A stretch of 64,000 nt of DNA, from NCBI GenBank assembly GCA_910576325.1, contig CAJTIM010000002.1, forward strand, positions 272,833 to 336,832. Reading direction: 5' to 3'. The stretch is from Clostridia bacterium. GTDB taxonomy: Bacteria > Bacillota > Clostridia > Lachnospirales > Lachnospiraceae. This document shows positions 34,144-42,519 of the stretch, one piece after another (within the stretch, counting starts at the first letter, position 1; every line of letters begins with the position of its first letter). Below the pieces are notes generated by a model. That model worked only from the letters and a program-made list of their open reading frames with translations, had not been told where the DNA came from and made no database searches. Both the position numbers and the translations under genes were made by a program.

Positions 34144-34839
34144 ATGTTAGAAGCATTGAAAAAACAGGTTTATGAAGCTAATATGGAGCTTCCGAGAAGG
34201 GGGCTTATCACTTACACCTGGGGAAATGTCAGCGGAATCGATCGTGCAAGCGGTTTATTTGTAATCAAACCCAGCGGAGTGGATTATGATGAGCTGAAGC
34301 CGGAGGATATGGTTGTTATGGACCTTGACGGCAATAAGGTGGAGGGGGATTACAATCCTTCTTCCGACACGCCCACCCATCTGGAGCTGTACAAGGCTTT
34401 TGCGGAGGTGGGAGGCATTGTGCATACCCATTCTCCCTGGGCAACCTCCTGGGCACAGGCCGGACGGAGTATTCCCTGCTATGGAACCACCCATGCGGAT
34501 TATTTTTACGGGGAGATCCCCTGCGCCCGAAGCCTGACGGAGGAGGAGATCAACGGAGAGTATGAGAAGAATACGGGGCTTGTGATTATTGAGACCTTTG
34601 AGGGAAAGAATCCCATGCATATCCCCGGAGTGCTCTGTGCCAACCACGGTCCCTTCACCTGGGGCACGGATGCGGATAATGCGGTACATAATGCGGTCGT
34701 GCTTGAGGAAGTGGCGAAAATGGCATGCCGCACGGAGCAGTTAATGCCCGGAGTTGCTCCGGCGCCGCAGGTGATCCGGGATAAGCATTTTCTGCGGAAG
34801 CATGGAGCCAATGCTTATTACGGTCAGATTAAGAAATAA
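34144..34839 (+). CDS. ulaF: L-ribulose 5-phosphate 4-epimerase
   Basis: A 231-residue class II aldolase-type zinc enzyme that makes D-xylulose 5-phosphate, which enters the pentose phosphate pathway. The substrate loop GNVSGIDR, the [10 protein letters not shown] segment, and the zinc histidines in HTHSPWAT and NHGPFTWG are all seen. It might also be named araD, but its place after ulaE in a ula cluster decides for ulaF. It is last in the cluster, before a bidirectional terminator. Confidence 0.94.
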   Translation: MLEALKKQVYEANMELPRRGLITYTWGNVSGIDRASGLFVIKPSGVDYDELKPEDMVVMDLDGNKVEGDYNPSSDTPTHLELYKAFAEVGGIVHTHSPWATSWAQAGRSIPCYGTTHADYFYGEIPCARSLTEEEINGEYEKNTGLVIIETFEGKNPMHIPGVLCANHGPFTWGTDADNAVHNAVVLEEVAKMACRTEQLMPGVAPAPQVIRDKHFLRKHGANAYYGQIKK

Positions 34840-34845
34840 GAAGCG

Positions 34846-34884
34846 AAAGAGCTGTCTCCTGTTTTCGGGAAACGGCTCTTTTTT
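34846..34884. terminator. Bidirectional terminator between ulaF and the CotH-type gene
   Basis: AAAGAGC..GT (34846 onward) pairs with AC.GCTCTTT, with a T-run on the plus strand to 34884 and an A-rich left flank. It reaches the last bases of the convergent gene. Confidence 0.85.
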
Positions 34885-37315
34885 ACTGCCTGTTTGAGGG
34901 GAGCTTTTCAAAAACGGCTTTAATAGAAGGCTGTGAGTTATCCCTCAGCCGTACTTCAAGAACAGGCGAGGAGCCTGCGGTAAGAGGCTCGCAGTCCGTA
35001 GTTTCCCAGCCTGTAAAGATGTAGCCCTCGGCAGGAGAGGCTGTAAGGCGAATGGGGTAGTCGGTATAGTAGCTTCCGCTCCAGACGGAGGCGGAGAGAT
35101 CCGGTGTCAAGGTATTCAGAGTAACCGTGCCGCCTTCGGGAGCATTGGACGACAGAGCTACGGGGACCAAATCGCCTGTCAGGGAAAAATGAGCGGCAAG
35201 ACAGGGAACGATAGCATCATAGCGGTTGGCGAAAAAGGTGCGCAGTTCTTCCGCCTGCTCCGTAAAAGCAGCATCCGAAGGTTCAGTATTCCAGCGCTCA
35301 TAGCTTTTGGCGGCCGCATCTTCGTACTGCTCCTCCAGCCGGTCAAGGAGAGGCAGCACGTGGGAAGGACGGAAACACTCGTTGGCCATGTCCATAAAGG
35401 TCAGGACGAACTGCCGGCGGAACTCTTCACTCTTCATAAGAGAGGGCATGGGGTCATCCTCCAGAAAGCCGCTTGGCGCATAACCGGCGTGCTCCACAAA
35501 GGAGTCAACGGCATAGGCCGGCACACCACTGTCAATGCCCACGCCCAGGGAATCATCCAGATCATAAAGCATCCAGCGCCATTTTCCGTCCTGAAATTCT
35601 CCTTCGCCGGGAACAACTGCCTGCCAGGTAAAAACATTGCCTCCAAGGGGCTTTGTGTCCGTGTTGGCAATGTAGATATTGGTGCACATCCAGTCAATAA
35701 AGCTCTGCATATCCATTTGGGTAAGAAGCTTCCCATAAAGCTGCGGATCGGACATGTCCTGCGCTAATAATTCCTTAAGAGCTTTAAAGCCGGAGGCGCC
35801 GTCAGGATTTCCGTCCTGAATCTCCCAGCTGTTTTTAATCAAAAGGGTGTTCTGCGCATCGACGTCGTAATAGCTTTCCAGATATTCGGACGAATATTTT
35901 TCCATCAGATAATACAGTCCCCAGTACTCGCCGTTTAAAAAGACCTGGCAGGGCGTATATTTCTGAGAGGCGGCATTGCGGTTCTCCGTCAGAGAAAAGA
36001 AAAATACCTTTTTCAGCTGGGAGCTGTTGTTTAAGATAAGAGTTGGATAGGAAAAGCCGGTATCAAAAAAGACAGGCTCAAAGGTTTTGGCCTCATAACG
36101 GTTCCGGGAGAAGAGCGTAAAGCTTTTTTGCGGAAAGTTTCGGGATTCGTTGCCCCGTATGCGGATTCCGCATTCCTGCTCCGTCAGACGGGCGTGCTGC
36201 GGATCAAAAAAGGCCAGATGGGCGGGGCGCTCGGACGCAGCTCCTTCCAAATAATAATTCAGATAGTCTGTCAGCTCGGACCAGGAAAGATCAGGGCTGA
36301 TCTCTACGTTTTTCAAGCCCTCCTCATAGCGGGAGCCCCGGATATAGATCCCGCTTTCGCTGTCAAAGAGATTTGCAGGGTCCGTAACGAGAGAAAGGAC
36401 GGCGGTATTTTCATAGCCCTCCTTCGCTTCAAAGTCCAGAAAATACACAGCCGTGATGGTCCTGCTGTAATTGCCCTCCCTGTCATATGCCGCGGCCCGC
36501 AGAACTACGGCTTTGTCCACGGGAGTTTTGGGAGCGGTATAATTGGTAAGCTCGGAGGTGATGTCCTCCCGGGCGGAGTACACATTATTCCGGAGACTGG
36601 GATCCGAGAGGATCAGTGGTTCCGTATAGAGAAGAGAATCGGGACCGGGCTCGCTTCCGTCCAGAGTATAATAAACGGAAAGACCTTCGGAAGCCTGAAT
36701 ATGCAGGCTGAAAGGACCCTGATAGAACCCGCTTTCCGCGGAAAAAACAGGCGCCTTCAGCACTTGCGAGGCCGTTTCGTTGGATTTTCCGGGTGAGGGG
36801 CGCATAGGGACAGGCGGCTCCTTTTCGTTTTCAGGCCGGGCATATACGGCGCCGCGCTCCAGGGAAGGAATAAAGAGGGAGTCAATAGGAGAAAAACTCC
36901 GTGAACCGTCCTCACCCTCCGTACAATAGCTGAGAGTCAGAGTCTCATTCTCAGATAAGCGAAAGGGTAATCCATCCATATAAATCACATAATACCCGCC
37001 CGCCGCAATGGTATCAGCGGGTAAGGGACCAAGCGAAAAATCCTTTGTGCTGTCAGATAGAAAGACATTCTCTAAAGAAACCTCCCGATCAGAAGGATTG
37101 TATAGCTCCACATAATCTTCATAGGTGACGTTTTCCCCGTCCTCAGTTCCCGGATTAATGGTGCAAACCTCGTTGATTCTAAGAAGAAAGGCGGGATTGG
37201 AAGGATGTGCCTGATAATAGGAGGCAAGAACAAAAAAGAGTCCAAAAAACAGAGAGCCTGTGATAAAGAGGCTCAACAGCAGCAGATTGCGTCTGCATAT
37301 CGTGTGTGATGTCAT
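34883..37315 (-). CDS. CotH-kinase-family surface protein with lamin-tail and chitobiase-like domains
   Basis: An 810-residue exported protein. One N-terminal membrane anchor (residues 10–33) is followed by a lamin-tail domain (INEVCTINPG...YEDYVELYNPSDREVSL), then a chitobiase C-terminal-type beta domain (VYYTLDGSEPGPDSLLY). The CotH domain (about 300–680) has CGIRIRGNESRNFPQKSF, GEYWGLYYLMEKY and WMLYDLDDSLG, the lysine and the acidic residues expected of this protein-kinase-like fold. A C-terminal InlB-repeat-like beta domain (GTVTLNTL...YIFTGW) closes it. It is probably a cell-surface or envelope-associated protein. The gene overlaps the YigZ gene by four bases. Confidence 0.88.
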   Translation of the reverse strand: MTSHTICRRNLLLLSLFITGSLFFGLFFVLASYYQAHPSNPAFLLRINEVCTINPGTEDGENVTYEDYVELYNPSDREVSLENVFLSDSTKDFSLGPLPADTIAAGGYYVIYMDGLPFRLSENETLTLSYCTEGEDGSRSFSPIDSLFIPSLERGAVYARPENEKEPPVPMRPSPGKSNETASQVLKAPVFSAESGFYQGPFSLHIQASEGLSVYYTLDGSEPGPDSLLYTEPLILSDPSLRNNVYSAREDITSELTNYTAPKTPVDKAVVLRAAAYDREGNYSRTITAVYFLDFEAKEGYENTAVLSLVTDPANLFDSESGIYIRGSRYEEGLKNVEISPDLSWSELTDYLNYYLEGAASERPAHLAFFDPQHARLTEQECGIRIRGNESRNFPQKSFTLFSRNRYEAKTFEPVFFDTGFSYPTLILNNSSQLKKVFFFSLTENRNAASQKYTPCQVFLNGEYWGLYYLMEKYSSEYLESYYDVDAQNTLLIKNSWEIQDGNPDGASGFKALKELLAQDMSDPQLYGKLLTQMDMQSFIDWMCTNIYIANTDTKPLGGNVFTWQAVVPGEGEFQDGKWRWMLYDLDDSLGVGIDSGVPAYAVDSFVEHAGYAPSGFLEDDPMPSLMKSEEFRRQFVLTFMDMANECFRPSHVLPLLDRLEEQYEDAAAKSYERWNTEPSDAAFTEQAEELRTFFANRYDAIVPCLAAHFSLTGDLVPVALSSNAPEGGTVTLNTLTPDLSASVWSGSYYTDYPIRLTASPAEGYIFTGWETTDCEPLTAGSSPVLEVRLRDNSQPSIKAVFEKLPSNRQ

Positions 37316-37977
37316 TTGCCTTCCTCCTCAAATAAAAGGATCTCACCTTCCAAAAGAGCATATTGACAGCGCCCGCCCGGAGTCAGCGCGGCTTGTCCGC
37401 TGGTTCCCTCCGTGATTGACGAAATAACGGAATCTAGAAGGGGGATGGGAACGAGAGCTTCGATAAAGACAGAATCCGTATATTCGGAACGGAGAATCGG
37501 AACATGGGATTGATTCAAAAGGTACTGTATCTTTCCGATCCCGTTGTAATCTGTCTGAACGGACAGGCGGATTCCCGGATGCTTTTCCAGAATCACGGCA
37601 TTGCGGAGACCTTCCCGGACAGCGGCTCCGTAGGCGCGCACCAGGCCGCCGGTGCCCAGCAGAGTACCGCCGAAATAGCGCGTCACAACTACGGCCGTAT
37701 CATGCAGAGTTTCGCCGAGAAGCACGTCCAGCATAGGACGCCCGGCCGTTCCGGCGGGCTCACGGTCATCGCTGCAGCGGGTAAGCCGGTGGTTTTCGCC
37801 GAGGGTAAAGGCCGTGCAGTTGTGGGAGGCGTCCCAATACTGCTTCCGAATACGCTCTATGAAAGCCAAAGCCTCCTCTTCGGTCTTCACCGGTTCCACG
37901 GTGGCGATAAAACGCGACTTTTTCTCGATAATTTCACCAGTGCCGCCTATGTAGGTAAATTTGTAGGATTCTGACAT
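37312..37977 (-). CDS. YigZ/IMPACT family protein
   Basis: A 221-residue protein of the UPF0029 (YigZ) family. Its N-terminal domain has GEIIEKKSRFIATVEPVKTE, DASHNCTAFTLGE, RCSDDREPAGTAGRPML and TRYFGGTLLGTGGLVRAYG, all hallmarks, and the smaller C-terminal domain has a ferredoxin-like pattern. Eukaryotic relatives inhibit the kinase Gcn2; the bacterial role is unclear but connected with translation. Full family length. It is coupled (ATGA) to the CotH-type gene and lies 16 bases after a small conserved gene. Confidence 0.93.
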   Translation of the reverse strand: MSESYKFTYIGGTGEIIEKKSRFIATVEPVKTEEEALAFIERIRKQYWDASHNCTAFTLGENHRLTRCSDDREPAGTAGRPMLDVLLGETLHDTAVVVTRYFGGTLLGTGGLVRAYGAAVREGLRNAVILEKHPGIRLSVQTDYNGIGKIQYLLNQSHVPILRSEYTDSVFIEALVPIPLLDSVISSITEGTSGQAALTPGGRCQYALLEGEILLFEEEGK

Positions 37978-37993
37978 AAAAGGTTCCTTTCCG

Positions 37994-38302
37994 CTAGGAA
38001 GCCTGTCCGCTTTCTCCGGTCATCATATCATCCACGATTTCTAGCAGGCAGACAGGTGTGACCGCATTGGAAATAAGCTGCCGGAGCATCTGCCGCGCAA
38101 AAATTTCCGAATGAGAGACGGGCGGGGTGCTCTCGGTTTCCTCCACGCCTGGTTTCTCCGCCATAGACTTTTTGATGCAGATCCGGTAAAGCGGAGCCAT
38201 GGATTTCGGCTGCTCTTCCTCAATTAGATAGTATTTCAGATTCAGCATGTGACCCTTTTCGTCGGCTACGGCGCGGGTTTCGATTAAAAATTCCTTTTGC
38301 AT
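37994..38302 (-). CDS. Small conserved protein (DUF6514-like)
   Basis: A 102-residue soluble protein. The start KEFLIETRAVADEKGHMLNLKY suggests two strands, and the C-terminal helix (SEIFARQMLRQLISNAVTPVCLLEIVDDMM) is strongly amphipathic. I recall it as like the DUF6514 proteins of Clostridia, but without a search this is tentative. A ribosome site AGGAGAG lies before the ATG. It is the first gene of the leftward three-gene unit, divergent from the penicillin-binding protein gene. Confidence 0.65.
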   Translation of the reverse strand: MQKEFLIETRAVADEKGHMLNLKYYLIEEEQPKSMAPLYRICIKKSMAEKPGVEETESTPPVSHSEIFARQMLRQLISNAVTPVCLLEIVDDMMTGESGQAS

Positions 38303-38479
38303 GATACTCTCCTTCTTTCATTCATGTCCATACAGGTGACTTTGAAGAGTATTATACAGGGCATGGACCGCAAAGCCTGTCGAAAGCTGTCAGGAGACAA
38401 AAAAGAAGTGGATCACATTTAGATTATTATAAAGAAACCTTATAAAAAACGCAAGAAAATGTGAATTTTTATTTTATGC

Positions 38480-38508
38480 TTTATTCCTATGAAATTATTT
38501 GTTATAAT
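38480..38508 (+). promoter_or_regulatory. Promoter of the penicillin-binding protein gene
   Basis: An extended -10 (TGTTATAAT, -10 at 38503–38508) has a weak -35 TTTATT 17 bases upstream. The start codon follows 25 bases later. Confidence 0.5.
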
Positions 38509-38533
38509 GATTGGATGTAGAGGAGGCAAAAGG

Positions 38534-41152
38534 ATGAATTATGGGAAAAGAGGGACTTCAAAAAAGCAGAAGTCGATGAACTCCAAAACTGCAAAGGTCG
38601 GAAAAAAAGCAAGTGTTGTATTTATAAAGGCATTTCTTGTCTGCATACTCGCCATGGGGGTGGCAGGCTTGTGCGCAGGAATAGGCGTTGTAAAAGGAGT
38701 GATTGACAATGCACCCAAGGTTGACAGTACCAGTGTAATTCCTTTGGGCTATAAATCAACCATGGTGGATGCGGAGGGAAGGCAGATAGCGGAGCTGGTA
38801 GCGGCCGGTTCCAACCGTATCTGGGTAGATATCGAGGATGTTCCCGAGCATGTGCAGAATGCGTTTGTGGCTATTGAGGACGAACGTTTTTATGAGCATA
38901 ACGGGATTGACTTAAAGGGAATTATCCGGGCAGGTGTCAAAGGGGTTGCCAGCGGCTTTAAGAGGACGGAGGGCGCCAGTACCATTACCCAGCAGCTCTT
39001 AAAGAACAGCGTCTTTGATTTTATGAGCGAGAGTACCATAGCGGAAAAGGTGGAGCGGAAGCTTCAGGAGCAGTATCTGGCTGTGGAGCTGGAAAAGAAT
39101 ATGAGTAAGGAAGAGATTCTGGAGTCATATCTCAATATGATCAACCTGGGACAGAATGCACTTGGAATCCAGGCGGCGGCGAACCGCTATTTTAATAAGG
39201 ATGTAAGGGATCTGACCATTTCCGAGGCGGCCGTGATTGCGGGGACGACCAAGAGCCCTACAGGGTATAATCCCATCAGCAATCAGGAAAAAAACAGGGA
39301 GCGCCGGGATCTGGTTCTGGAACATATGCTGGATCAGGGGTATATCTCCCAGAGCGAGTACGAAGAGGCTCTGGAGGATGACGTATATGCCCGCATCCAG
39401 ACGACGAATCAGGAAAAAGGTGTTGCAACCGTATTTTCTTATTATGTGGACGCAACAGTCGAGCAGGTGATTAATGATCTGCAGGAAGTGAAGGGATATA
39501 CCGCACAGCAGGCATATAATCTGGTTTATATGGGAGGTCTGACGATAGAGACGGCCCAGGATCCGGCCATTCAGGCTATCATGGACGAGGAGATGGGCAA
39601 TGAGGAAAATTACCCGGCCAATGTCCGCATAGGGCTGGATTACGCTTTGACAGTTGTGAAGCCTGACGGAGAACAGAAGAATTACAGCAAGGAGATGATG
39701 GAGGAGTACTTCAAACAAAACGAGTCCGCGAATTTTGAGCTGCTGTTTGACACGGAGGAGGATGCCCAGGCGCACATTGATGCCTATAAGGCTTCGCTTG
39801 TGGAGGAAGGGGACACTATTTATGAGCGTGCGGAGATGACAATACAGCCCCAGGCGTCTATGGTGGTTATGGATCAGGCGACAGGCTATGTGAAGGGCAT
39901 CGTAGGCGGCCGGGGAGAGAAGACGGCGAACCTGACCCTGAACCGTGCGGTAGACACGGTGCGCCAGCCGGGCTCAACCTTTAAGCCGGTATCCACTTAT
40001 GCGCCGGCACTGGATTCGGCAGGCTTGACGCTTGCCACAACACAGTTTGACGCGCCTTACAATTATCAGGACAGCGGCCGTCCCGTGCGGAACTGGAACG
40101 GGGAGGCTTATCAGGGCTGGACCAATCTGCGCCGCGGTATTGAACAGTCTATGAATATCGTGGCGGTTAAGACCTTGACGGATATCACGCCGGCTCTGGG
40201 AATTACGTATTTGGAGAATATGGGGATTACCACCCTGCAGAAGGAGACGGTGAACGGTCACAATGATTATATCCAATCTCTGGCTTTGGGCGGAATTACC
40301 AAGGGTGTGACGAATCTGGAGCTGACAGCCGCTTATGCGACCATTGCCAACGGCGGCGTTTATACAAAGCCTGTATTTTACACGCGGATTCTGGATCATG
40401 ACGGGAATGTGCTGATTGATAATACGGTTTCCTATACCCGTACGGTACTGAAGGACAGCACGGCGTGGCTGCTGACAAGTGCTATGAAGGATGTTGTAAA
40501 TCAGGGAACGGGAGGGGCGGTACGCTTTTCCGGAATGACCATTGCCGGTAAAACAGGTACAACCTCTAAAAATAACGATGTTTGGTTTGTAGGCTATACG
40601 CCTTACTATACGGCAGGCATATGGGCGGGTTTTGACAACAACCACAAGCTCGGCAGGGGAGAGACCTCCTATCACAAGACGATTTGGAAAAAGGTTATGT
40701 CGCGTATCCATGAAAATCTGGAGAACAAGGACTTTCCAAAGCCGGAAAGCGTGACCAGTGCAACGGTTTGCGCGGCATCTGGAAAGCGGCCGATTCCCGG
40801 AATCTGCGACGGCATGATGAAGTCGGAATATTTTGCCGTGGGAACGGAGCCTACGGAATACTGCAATGTGCATGTAACCGGGGAGGCCTGCGTGGAGAGC
40901 GGAGGTTTGGCAACGGATGCGTGCCCGGTTCACGAGTACCGGATTATTACGCTGGTGCCGGAAAACAACGATGTGTCCGGTTCGCCGCTGGTGGCTATGC
41001 CCTGCCCGCTGCATCTCGGCAATTTGATTGGCGGAATCATACAGCCCGGAGCAGAGACGGGAATGATGCCTGAGGAGGGAATGGTACCACCGGAAGGTGA
41101 GGTGCCGTCGGAAACAGGCGTGCCGGAGGGAGAGATTACGGCGCCTCAATAG
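38534..41152 (+). CDS. Class A penicillin-binding protein (PBP1A-type)
   Basis: An 872-residue bifunctional cell-wall synthase. A basic cytoplasmic tail and one membrane anchor are followed by the glycosyltransferase domain with AIEDERFYEHNGID and GASTITQQLLKN. The transpeptidase domain carries the active-site serine in RQPGSTFKP, then SMN, and KTGTT. The tail is rich in Pro, Glu and Gly. I used the ATG at 38534, preceded by AGGAGG, instead of an ATG 45 bases earlier that has no ribosome site. It polymerises glycan strands and crosslinks their peptides outside the membrane. Penicillin binding at the serine is expected. Confidence 0.95.
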   Translation: MNYGKRGTSKKQKSMNSKTAKVGKKASVVFIKAFLVCILAMGVAGLCAGIGVVKGVIDNAPKVDSTSVIPLGYKSTMVDAEGRQIAELVAAGSNRIWVDIEDVPEHVQNAFVAIEDERFYEHNGIDLKGIIRAGVKGVASGFKRTEGASTITQQLLKNSVFDFMSESTIAEKVERKLQEQYLAVELEKNMSKEEILESYLNMINLGQNALGIQAAANRYFNKDVRDLTISEAAVIAGTTKSPTGYNPISNQEKNRERRDLVLEHMLDQGYISQSEYEEALEDDVYARIQTTNQEKGVATVFSYYVDATVEQVINDLQEVKGYTAQQAYNLVYMGGLTIETAQDPAIQAIMDEEMGNEENYPANVRIGLDYALTVVKPDGEQKNYSKEMMEEYFKQNESANFELLFDTEEDAQAHIDAYKASLVEEGDTIYERAEMTIQPQASMVVMDQATGYVKGIVGGRGEKTANLTLNRAVDTVRQPGSTFKPVSTYAPALDSAGLTLATTQFDAPYNYQDSGRPVRNWNGEAYQGWTNLRRGIEQSMNIVAVKTLTDITPALGITYLENMGITTLQKETVNGHNDYIQSLALGGITKGVTNLELTAAYATIANGGVYTKPVFYTRILDHDGNVLIDNTVSYTRTVLKDSTAWLLTSAMKDVVNQGTGGAVRFSGMTIAGKTGTTSKNNDVWFVGYTPYYTAGIWAGFDNNHKLGRGETSYHKTIWKKVMSRIHENLENKDFPKPESVTSATVCAASGKRPIPGICDGMMKSEYFAVGTEPTEYCNVHVTGEACVESGGLATDACPVHEYRIITLVPENNDVSGSPLVAMPCPLHLGNLIGGIIQPGAETGMMPEEGMVPPEGEVPSETGVPEGEITAPQ

Positions 41153-41171
41153 AGGCTAGAACAGGGATCCC

Positions 41172-41191
41172 AATGCGGCGGTAACCGCATT
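41172..41191 (+). other. Small hairpin between the PBP and ridA genes
   Basis: AATGCGG (41172–41178) pairs with CCGCATT (41185–41191) around a 6-base loop. There is no T-run, so it is not a clear terminator. Confidence 0.45.
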
Positions 41192-41272
41192 AAGATAAAA
41201 GGATTATAAGACAAAACAGGATTGCTGTCGGCCACAGAGTGAACGGCAGCACGGAGTTGAGGAGGAAACAAA

Positions 41273-41647
41273 ATGAAAGCAATAGCAACAACAAAGGCCC
41301 CGGCGGCCATCGGCCCCTATTCTCAGGGAATGGAGGTAAACGGATTTGTATTTTCTTCCGGTCAGATACCGGTGAATCCGGAGACAGGCGGGATTCCGGA
41401 GGGGATTGAGGCCCAGGCCCGTCAGAGCTGTGTGAATGTAGGAGAGATTCTGAAGGCGGCAGGAATCGGTTATGAGCAGGTGATTAAGACCACATGCTTT
41501 TTGGCAGACATGGCGGATTTCGCAGCTTTTAATCAGGTGTATGAGGAGTTCTTCGTATCAAAACCGGCAAGAAGCTGTGTGGCGGTAAAGGAATTGCCCA
41601 AGGGAGTTCTCTGTGAGATAGAGGCTATTGGGGTGAAAAGCGTTTAA
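41273..41647 (+). CDS. ridA: RidA family enamine/imine deaminase
   Basis: A 124-residue YjgF/RidA protein: APAAIGPYSQGMEVNGFVFSSGQ at the start, then TTCFLADMADFAAFNQVYEEFF and RSCVAVKELPKGVLCEIEAIG, including the conserved arginine that binds the carboxylate of the enamine. It hydrolyses reactive 2-aminoacrylate-type intermediates from PLP enzymes in the cytoplasm. The ribosome site is GAGGAGG. It appears to be its own small unit, followed by a terminator facing the glutamate synthase genes. Confidence 0.95.
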   Translation: MKAIATTKAPAAIGPYSQGMEVNGFVFSSGQIPVNPETGGIPEGIEAQARQSCVNVGEILKAAGIGYEQVIKTTCFLADMADFAAFNQVYEEFFVSKPARSCVAVKELPKGVLCEIEAIGVKSV

Positions 41648-41690
41648 GAGCTGAATATCACTGACAAAGCAGTACAAAAGTATAATAAAA

Positions 41691-41724
41691 GGGCAGGCAG
41701 AAGTTGGGCCTGCCTGCTTTTTTT
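41691..41724. terminator. Bidirectional terminator between ridA and the glutamate-synthase genes
   Basis: GCAGGCAG (41693–41700) pairs with CTGCCTGC (41710–41717), followed by seven T on the plus strand. An A-rich flank on the other side serves the minus strand. Confidence 0.9.
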
Positions 41725-42445
41725 AATTTGCCACATACATCTGTTTGTACGGATTTTTACTGTCCGGCGTGATGATTGTAAAAGGTTCGGACAAAAGTTC
41801 ATCCATAGAATAACCGAAGTCCAAGCAGTATTCCGACAGATACTCCCGGATTTCCTCTAACTCGTCTGCGGCTGCGCATTTTGCGGTAACTTGTTTTGGG
41901 AAATGAATATCCTCGCAGCTGCCCCGCAGGAACATTTTACCTCCATGCATTCCGGTACAGGGGAAATTGCCTACAATGCGTCTGCCGTCTTTATGAAGCC
42001 CCAGGACGATGATCACGCCTCCTGCCTGATATTCTCCAAGGAAGCTTCCGGCACATCCGCCGATGATCATAACGGGAATTTTTTCTTTGTAAGCCTTCAT
42101 ATGGATTCCGGCCCGGTATCCGGCGCTGCCTTGCACATAGATCTTGCCGCCGCGCATGGCATAACCGGCGGCGTCGCCGATATTGCCATGAATCAGAATC
42201 TTTCCTTCATTCATAGTATCGCCCACAGCGTCCTGTGCATTGGCATTTACCGTAATATTGGCATTGTTTAAGTATGCGCCCAGTGCATTGCCCGGTATCC
42301 CGTTAATTGTAAGATTCTTGCCGGATATACCGGCGGCAATAAACCGCTGACCGCAGCAGCCTTCGATGATGAAATCGCTTTCTGCTTCGCGCAGCGCTTC
42401 GTTTACAGCTCTGTAATCTAAATCTGCGGCATCAATAATTTGCAT
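41723..42445 (-). CDS. Glutamate synthase alpha C-terminal (GXGXG) subunit
   Basis: A 240-residue right-handed beta-helix domain with the repeating glycine pattern of the GXGXG family (GIPGNALGAYLNNANITVN, GNIGDAAGYAMRGGKIYV, GCAGSFLGEYQAGGVIIV). In the one-piece enzyme this is the C-terminal structural domain; here it is a separate subunit, as in archaeal-type split glutamate synthases. It is third of a leftward trio. The ATG at 42445 follows GGGGGAGG at eleven bases; a TTG 21 bases upstream overlaps the site. No separate NADPH subunit is encoded nearby. Confidence 0.92.
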   Translation of the reverse strand: MQIIDAADLDYRAVNEALREAESDFIIEGCCGQRFIAAGISGKNLTINGIPGNALGAYLNNANITVNANAQDAVGDTMNEGKILIHGNIGDAAGYAMRGGKIYVQGSAGYRAGIHMKAYKEKIPVMIIGGCAGSFLGEYQAGGVIIVLGLHKDGRRIVGNFPCTGMHGGKMFLRGSCEDIHFPKQVTAKCAAADELEEIREYLSEYCLDFGYSMDELLSEPFTIITPDSKNPYKQMYVAN

Positions 42446-42519
42446 ATTGTACCATACCTCCCCCAAATTTGTTTATCTATCTGCCGAAAATATGCGGCAG
42501 AAGCAACCGTTTTTTCCTG

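Noticed and set aside
36128..36796. Plus-strand open frame of 222 codons
   Set aside because: Antisense to the CotH-type gene, whose domains are clear.
39974..41149. Minus-strand open frame of 391 codons
   Set aside because: Antisense to the penicillin-binding protein gene, without ribosome site or motif.
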